DNA from: JBHENW01 sp046261875
GTDB lineage: Bacteria > Acidobacteriota > Thermoanaerobaculia > UBA5066 > Gp7-AA6
Reading direction: 5' to 3'
Length of the DNA stretch: 64,000 bases
Assembly (NCBI GenBank): GCA_046261875.1
Contig: JBHENW010000024.1
Location: 13,238 to 77,237, forward strand
The translations under genes and the position numbers were made by a program. This document shows positions 59,320-64,000 of this stretch, piece after piece (within the stretch, counting starts at the first letter, position 1; every line of letters starts with the position of its first letter). Below the pieces are notes generated by a model. The model did no database searches, was not told where the DNA came from, and saw only the letters and a list, made by a program, of their open reading frames with translations.

Positions 59320-60594
59320 ATGCTAGCACGCGATTTCCTGCGCGAGAACGTCGAGCGGTTGCGGCGCGACTATCCGGAGCGCTTCGGAGAGACGGGGCTG
59401 GACCGGTTCGTCGAGCTCGATCGGCGCCGGCGCGACGCCATCACGCGCCTCGAAGAGAAGCGGCGCCGCCGCAACGAGCTCACCTCGGTCCGCGGCAAGC
59501 CGTCGCCGGAAGTCATGGAGGAGATGAAGGGGCTCAAGGAGGAAATCCGCCTTCTCGAGGCGGAGAGCGATCGCGACGACGCGGAGCTGTCCGAAGTCGA
59601 GCAGCGGATCCCCAACGCCCCCCAGCCCTCCGTGCCGCGCGGGCGGGACGAGAGCGCCAACCGCGTGGAGCGCGCATGGGGGGAGCCGCGGACGTTCGAC
59701 TTTCCCGCCGCGCCGCACTGGGACCTCGGCCCGGCGCTCGGAATCCTGGACTTCGAGCGCGGGGTCAAGCTCGCCGGGGCGCGGTTCACCGTGCTCAGAG
59801 GCGCCGGGGCGCGTCTCGAGCGCGCGCTGCTCAACTTCATGCTGGACCTCCACGCCGGCGAGCACGGCTACACCGAGGTCTGGCCCCCCGTTCTCGCCAA
59901 CGCCCGGTCGCTCTTCGGGACCGGTCAGCTTCCGAAACTCGAAGCCGATCTCTTCCGCACGACCGACGGCCTCTACCTCATCCCGACGGGAGAAGTCCCG
60001 TTGACGAACCTCCACCGCGACGAGATCCTCCGCGCCGAAGACCTTCCGATCCGGTACGCGGCGTACACGGCGTGTTTTCGGGCGGAGGCCGGGGCCGCGG
60101 GCCGCGACACGCGCGGGATGATCCGGCAGCACGAGTTCGACAAGGTCGAGATCGTCATGTTCACGCCTCCCGAGGACTCCGCGGCGGCCCTCGAAACCCT
60201 CACGGGCCACGCCGAGGAGGTCCTGCGCCGCCTCGAGCTGCACTACCGCGTCGTTTCGCTCTCCACGGGGGATCTGGGTTTCGCCGCTGCGAAGACCTAC
60301 GACCTCGAGGTGTGGCTGCCGGGCCAGCAGGTCTGGAAGGAGATCTCTTCCTGCTCGAACTTCGAGTCCTTCCAGGCGCGCCGGGCGGGCATCCGCTTCC
60401 GCCGGGCGGAAGGAGAGAAGCCCGAGCTCGTCCACACGCTCAACGGATCGGCGCTCCCGGCGGGACGGACGCTCGTCGCGATCCTGGAGAACTACCAGCG
60501 CGCCGACGGATCCGTGGAGATTCCCGCCGCGCTGCGCCCTTACATGGGCGAAATGGCCGAGATCCGGCCGGGAGGAACCGCCTCGGCAACCTAA
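59320..60594 (+). CDS. serS: Seryl-tRNA synthetase
   Basis: 424 residues from ATG 59320. N-terminal coiled-coil arm (about 30-100, RRRDAITRLEEKRRRRNELT and following) for the long variable arm of tRNA-Ser; class II motif 2 FRAEAGAAGRDTRGM and HEFDKVEIVMF, WKEISSCSNFESFQARR, and motif 3 GSALPAGRTLVAILENYQ. It charges tRNA-Ser; a tRNA-Ser gene lies at 63940. Strand and position separate it from the glycosyltransferases. Confidence 0.97.
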   Translation: MLARDFLRENVERLRRDYPERFGETGLDRFVELDRRRRDAITRLEEKRRRRNELTSVRGKPSPEVMEEMKGLKEEIRLLEAESDRDDAELSEVEQRIPNAPQPSVPRGRDESANRVERAWGEPRTFDFPAAPHWDLGPALGILDFERGVKLAGARFTVLRGAGARLERALLNFMLDLHAGEHGYTEVWPPVLANARSLFGTGQLPKLEADLFRTTDGLYLIPTGEVPLTNLHRDEILRAEDLPIRYAAYTACFRAEAGAAGRDTRGMIRQHEFDKVEIVMFTPPEDSAAALETLTGHAEEVLRRLELHYRVVSLSTGDLGFAAAKTYDLEVWLPGQQVWKEISSCSNFESFQARRAGIRFRRAEGEKPELVHTLNGSALPAGRTLVAILENYQRADGSVEIPAALRPYMGEMAEIRPGGTASAT

Positions 60595-60709
60595 GGGATT
60601 TCTAAACGTAAACCCTTACTGGCCAAAGATTTGCTGGAACCGAGGCCGTCACAGGTTCTAGACGCTGGCGCCGGGGTGCTCTCGGGACTAAGTGGAAAGG
60701 GGATTCTTC

Positions 60710-61162
60710 ATGGCCTCGGTTACTCGATCCTCGCGCGCCCGTTTCCGGCGGAGGCGCGCACGCGGAAACTGGCCTCTCGCCGCCGGACTCACCGCTGCCG
60801 CGAGCGCCCTGATCCTCGTGGCCGGCTCGCTCGGGCGGGCGCAGGCGCAGACCTCCGGACCGACGGTGCACCATCCCGACCTCGCGGTGCGCACCGTCGT
60901 CGCCGGCCTGGATCAGCCGATCACGATGGCGTTCCTCGGCGACGGCGATTTCCTGGTGCTGGAGAAAGCCACCGGCAAAGTCCAGCGGATCGTAGACGGC
61001 GCGCTCCACAGCACGGTATTGGACCTCGCGGTCAACTTCGGCTCCGAAAGGGGGCTTCTTGGCACGGCCCTCGTCGCGATCCCGGCCACGACTTCGCGGA
61101 TCGCGGCGGACGGACGTTCAAAGGAGACCTCGATGGCTGGCACGAGTTGCCGGCCGTCGTGA
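60710..61162 (+). pseudogene. N-terminal fragment of a PQQ-type sugar dehydrogenase
   Basis: Starts at ATG 60710 behind GGAAAGGGG. A signal peptide (LAAGLTAAASALILVAGS) is followed by DLAVRTVVAGLDQPITMAFL, GDGDFLVLEKATGKVQRIVD and VNFGSERGLLGTAL, the first blade of a PQQ-dependent sugar dehydrogenase. Homology ends near 61065; the frame then runs to a stop at 61162 through DNA that, in another frame, encodes a CHRD domain. About 300 residues of the dehydrogenase are missing. Confidence 0.72.
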
Positions 61163-61527
61163 CGACCGGCACGGGAGAGATGGAGGCGCGGCTCAACAAC
61201 GCGGCGACGGCTCTGGACTACACGCTGAGCTATGAGGACCTCGAGGGCGCCGACACCTTCTTCGCGCACATCCACCTGGGCCAGGAGGACGTCAACGGCG
61301 GCGTGATCGCGTTCCTGTGCGGCGGGGGCGGGAAGGATCCGTGCCCGGACGTCTCGGGAACCGTCACCGAATCGATCACCGCCGCCGACGTGATCGGCCC
61401 GGCCGGGCAGGGGATCGCGGCCGGCGAGTTCGGCGACCTGCTCGGAGCCCTCCGGCGGGGCGCGGTGTACGCCAACGTGCACACCGACAAGCATCCGAGC
61501 GGCGAGATCCGCGGGCAACTGAAGTAG
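61063..61527 (+). pseudogene. CHRD-domain protein lacking its start and signal peptide
   Basis: A clean CHRD domain reads FKGDLDGWHELPAVVTTGTG, LSYEDLEGADTFFAHIHLGQ, EDVNGGVIAFLCGGGG and YANVHTDKHPSGEIRGQLK. No start codon lies near its beginning, and its frame differs from the dehydrogenase fragment upstream. A deletion appears to have joined the 5' end of one secreted-protein gene to the 3' part of another. A single-base shift would give one chimeric exported protein. Confidence 0.75.
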
Positions 61528-61576
61528 CCGTCTCGGCCCGCTCTCCCGGAGCCGCCTTCCGGGAGAGCGGCCGCTT

Positions 61577-62200
61577 TCAGCGGATGCGGGATGGCTCCGC
61601 CGAAGCGGCGGGCACCAGGGCGCCGGCGGAGACGACCAGCCGCATCGCTTCTTCCGGTGTCATTTCCAGGTAAGTCACCCGTTCCTGCGGAACGAGCAGC
61701 AGGTACCCGGTCACCGGATTGACTGCCTTGGGGATGTACACGCTGCAGAGGCGCTGACCCACGCGCGCGCCCGCTTCGCCGGGGTCCGTCGAGGTGACGA
61801 ACCCGATCGCGTAGGAGCCCCCCACCGGATACTCGACGACCGCGACCCGCCGGAAGGAGCCTTCCCGCGGCGGACCGAGGAAGAGCTCGGCGATCTGCCG
61901 CAGCGTCGTGTAGATCTTGTTGATCAGCGGAACGCGATTCATCACGCGGTCCCAGATCGAGAAGAGGCGGCGTCCGAGCAGGTTGGTCGCGAGCCATCCG
62001 AGGAGCAGGAGCAGGACGTTCAAGAGGACGAAGCCCAGGCCCGGAACGGAGATCCCGCGCGCGCGCAGCCAGCGCCCCAGGATGTCGTCGAAGAAAAGGA
62101 AGAGCCTCCAGACGACCCAAAGCGTCAGCGCCGTCGGCGCGAGGACGAGGAGGCCCGCGAGGTAATAGCGGCGGAGGCGCGCCCAGACTCCCGGGCTCAT
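61577..62200 (-). CDS. DUF502 membrane protein
   Basis: 207 residues from ATG 62200. Two N-terminal membrane helices (YYLAGLLVLAPTALTLWVVW; GLGFVLLNVLLLLLGWLATN) are followed by the DUF502 core VPLINKIYTTLRQIAELFLG, VVEYPVGGSYAIGFVTST, CSVYIPKAVNPVTGYLLLVP and EEAMRLVVSAGALVPA. Function unknown; widespread in Gram-negative bacteria and chloroplasts. It follows the outer-membrane-protein frame by 20 bp. Confidence 0.92.
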   Translation of the reverse strand: MSPGVWARLRRYYLAGLLVLAPTALTLWVVWRLFLFFDDILGRWLRARGISVPGLGFVLLNVLLLLLGWLATNLLGRRLFSIWDRVMNRVPLINKIYTTLRQIAELFLGPPREGSFRRVAVVEYPVGGSYAIGFVTSTDPGEAGARVGQRLCSVYIPKAVNPVTGYLLLVPQERVTYLEMTPEEAMRLVVSAGALVPAASAEPSRIR

Positions 62201-62219
62201 GGCGCGATGGTAACGAAAC

Positions 62220-63215
62220 CTACGGAAAGAAACGCGAAACGACGATCGAGAAGGTGGGCTTCTGCCGGAAAGACTCCTCCGAGAGGCTCTCAGAGAAGGC
62301 TTCGAGATAGATGCCGGGCGAAACGCGGAGGGCCGGAGCGATGAGGAAGGACCCGTTGAGAAAGACTCCTCCGTGGTGGAACCCGGTCCCCTCATCCACC
62401 TCTCCATTCCACCGTCCTATGGACTGATACTGGCCTGCAAACTGAACGGACAACCCGGTCGTCCCGACCGAGACGTTCGGGCCGAGAGACCAGCGCAAGG
62501 TAACCGGCGCTTTGAAGCCGTGACGGTTTTCGTAGAGTGGGATACGGGCATCGCCGGCGGCGCTGATCTGGACGCGGCCCAGCAAATAGGACCACTGGAT
62601 CGCCAGACGCGGATCGACTGTACCGCTGCCGAACTGGATGTGTTGGTGTCTCAATCCTCGCCTGCCGAGCTCTATCGGGTCGGCCTCGGTTTGACCGAGG
62701 GGGATCGTCAAGCCGGCGCCGATCAGCCATCCGGGAGCAAGCGTGTAAGTCGCCAGAAGCTCCGCGTCACTGAGCCCCCGCAAGACTTCCGTGCGGTGAT
62801 GGATGTCTCCGTACGGCGGCTCGTATGAATCGCCCTCCAGTGTCCGATACTCGATCTCCATGTCCTTCACGTCGTACGGCAGACGGCCGGAGAGAGTCAA
62901 TCGTTCGTTGACGCCATGGCTCACGATGAGGTCGCCGTGGAAGAGTCCCAGCCGCGCGCGATGCTCGTGGTCCGGGATCGCGAACTCGGAGCACTCGGGC
63001 GCGACGTCCGGACAGGAGGCGACATGGGAGGTCTCGAACGTCCCGTAAGCGAGCGAGAGGGCAGCGCGCCACATCCCGGGAGGCAAGAGCTGTTGCGCGG
63101 CCTCTCCGCCGGAGAGGTTGGGATTGGCTCAGGCCGGTCAGGCGTAGGCGGCGGGGGCGACCGCCAGCATCAAGAGCAGGAACGCGAAAGCCGGGCGGAT
63201 CAGGAGGCGGCTCAT
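62220..63215 (-). pseudogene. Outer-membrane beta-barrel protein separated from its signal peptide by two in-frame TGA codons
   Basis: ATG 63215 begins a perfect signal peptide (LLIRPAFAFLLLMLAVAPAA) ending AYA, then TGA CCG GCC TGA, then in the same frame ANPNLSGGEAAQQLLPPGMW and a barrel-like protein (GDLIVSHGVNERLTLSGRLP, AGLTIPLGQTEADPIELGRR, ending FSIVVSRFFP). The barrel part spans 62220-63131, about 300 residues. Its own first usable start (TTG 63086) would give no export signal. The stops lie exactly at the predicted signal-peptidase site. Confidence 0.75.
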
Positions 63216-63217
63216 CT

Positions 63218-63898
63218 TCAGCCGCGCGCCTTGGCCTTCTCGATCAACTCGAGCAGCTTGTCCCAGCTTCCTCCCGTGACCGCGCCGACGAACCTCCCGG
63301 AAGCGTCGTAAACGCGGACGTAAGGCAAGGCGCCAAGCCGAAACTCCGCCGTCGCCTGGCGAGCTGCGGCGTTGTCCCATTTCCCGACATCGATCCGGCG
63401 CACGGCAACCTTGGAATTCGCTCGGACCAGGTGCTGCAGGCGTGCGTCCTGGAATTTACAAGGGCTGCACCACTCGGCCCAGTAATCCAGCACGGTCACC
63501 TTCCCCGCGGCCAGGACCCCCTTCACGTCCACCTTCTGCTTTCCGTCGTACGAAACGATGTCGAGCGTCCTGACAACTTCATCGGGGAGCGGCTTGAGAT
63601 CTTTTTGCTCTTCGCCGGGAAAGACCGCCTCGTATCCGATGGCGTCCAGCGCGGTCTTGATCCTCCCCTTGTCGAACCCTTCGGAAACTTCGACAGTGGC
63701 TACGCCGGCCTTCCAGTCGAGCTTCGCGTCCCGCACTCCCCGGACACTGTTGAGCGCTTTCAGGATGGGCGGCGCGCATTCCTTGCAATCGACCCCGAGG
63801 ACGGTAAACCGGAAGGTCTCCTCCGCGAGCGCGGCGACAGGAGAAGCGATCAAGCCGATAGAAAGAAGGATTCCCAGTCTCTGATTTCTCGAGCGCAA
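63218..63898 (-). CDS. Exported protein with HMA-type metal-binding and thioredoxin domains
   Basis: 226 residues from TTG 63898, chosen because GGAGG stands eight bases before it and a signal peptide follows (LGILLSIGLIASPVAALA). An HMA-like domain has VLGVDCKECAPPILKALNSV (CxxC), then a thioredoxin domain has DYWAEWCSPCKFQDARLQHL (active-site CSPC) and LGALPYVRVYDASGRFVGAV with the cis-Pro. The combination suggests periplasmic metal-linked thiol chemistry, for example copper handling or cytochrome maturation. It stops 2 bp before the small signal-peptide ORF. Confidence 0.85.
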   Translation of the reverse strand: MRSRNQRLGILLSIGLIASPVAALAEETFRFTVLGVDCKECAPPILKALNSVRGVRDAKLDWKAGVATVEVSEGFDKGRIKTALDAIGYEAVFPGEEQKDLKPLPDEVVRTLDIVSYDGKQKVDVKGVLAAGKVTVLDYWAEWCSPCKFQDARLQHLVRANSKVAVRRIDVGKWDNAAARQATAEFRLGALPYVRVYDASGRFVGAVTGGSWDKLLELIEKAKARG

Positions 63899-63939
63899 GT
63901 CCACCTCCAAATCCTTGAACAACCGTTGGCCGTGAAATA

Positions 63940-64000
63940 TGGCGGAGAGGGCCGGATTCGAACCGGCGGTAGGGTTATTAGCCCTACGGCGGTTTAGCAA
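63940..64000 (-). tRNA. tRNA-Ser (anticodon GCT), 3' part, cut by the window edge
   Basis: Minus-strand sequence begins in the anticodon loop (TTGCTAA, anticodon GCT), continues with the long variable arm GTAGGG-CTAATAA-CCCTAC, the T-arm CGCCGGTTCGAATCCGGC, and ends CTCTCCGCCA with an encoded CCA. The long variable arm is diagnostic for a class II tRNA. Confidence 0.9.

Noticed and set aside
53268..63140. UGA recoding (Trp or selenocysteine) to explain in-frame TGA codons
   Set aside because: Many intact genes here end in TGA, often in ATGA overlaps, and no SECIS-like element or Sec context was seen; gene decay is simpler.

Overview
The window is a very GC-rich chromosomal stretch of a Gram-negative bacterium. 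It carries outer-membrane beta-barrels, a TonB-dependent receptor, a Tat-exported molybdo-flavoenzyme, lipoprotein signals and a cyclic beta-glucan synthetase. Gene style (4-bp ATGA-type overlaps, many GTG/TTG starts, carboxypeptidase-regulatory-domain TonB receptor, PQQ sugar dehydrogenase paralogues, extended Hfq-like protein next to RicT) would suit an Acidobacteriota-like soil bacterium. That placement is inference, not proof. No phage, CRISPR array, rRNA or transposase gene was seen.

Layout. 1-9.6 kb: N-terminal 1,098 codons of a cyclic beta-1,2-glucan synthetase running off the left edge, a DUF2231/PQQ-sugar-dehydrogenase pair, a TonB receptor, a DUF1440 protein and a glycoamylase-like protein. 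9.7-16.4 kb: a flavin disulfide reductase, a single-ring Clp-like ATPase, cytochrome c plus a second PQQ-type dehydrogenase, and an M1-like metallopeptidase. 16.4-31.3 kb: an accessory zone with regulators (ArsR, receiver-only, GntR/YtrA, XRE-MmyB), a secreted serine protease, a YtrA-type ABC operon into which a Baeyer-Villiger-type monooxygenase gene has been inserted, DUF4386 genes, two quinone-oxidoreductase-like genes, and several decayed genes (threonine dehydratase, dipeptidase, MmyB regulator). 31-38.6 kb: a DMT exporter, an NmrA-like protein, glpD-glpK and a DUF3179 remnant. 38.7-46.9 kb: ECF sigma/anti-sigma, a three-subunit aldehyde/xanthine-dehydrogenase-type oxidase with a small Cys-rich partner and a DUF1326 protein, a YefM/RelE-type toxin-antitoxin module, then tRNA-fMet. 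The 40.5-46.8 kb block is bracketed by tRNA-fMet 3' fragments and palindromic repeats.

46.9-64 kb: housekeeping (ftsB-like, eno, phosphomannomutase, ricT, Hfq-like, serS), an exopolysaccharide cluster (polyprenyl-phosphate sugar transferase, one GT4 and three GT2 glycosyltransferases, a broken methyltransferase), a DUF502 protein, an outer-membrane protein cut off from its signal peptide, an HMA-thioredoxin protein and the 3' part of a tRNA-Ser.

A striking property is the density of damaged genes: multiple single-base frameshifts, in-frame stops and lost start codons cluster in a few genes while long neighbouring genes are intact. This looks more like local gene decay than uniform sequencing error, although several indels sit in homopolymers. 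The most interesting items are: the monooxygenase inserted into the GntR-ABC operon with a duplicated start region; the extra small domain inside the molybdenum subunit; the tRNA-fMet-bracketed block; the TGTACA operator ladder of the toxin-antitoxin module; a 62-bp palindrome supplying the start of phosphomannomutase; and a 7-bp tandem repeat at a glycosyltransferase overlap.
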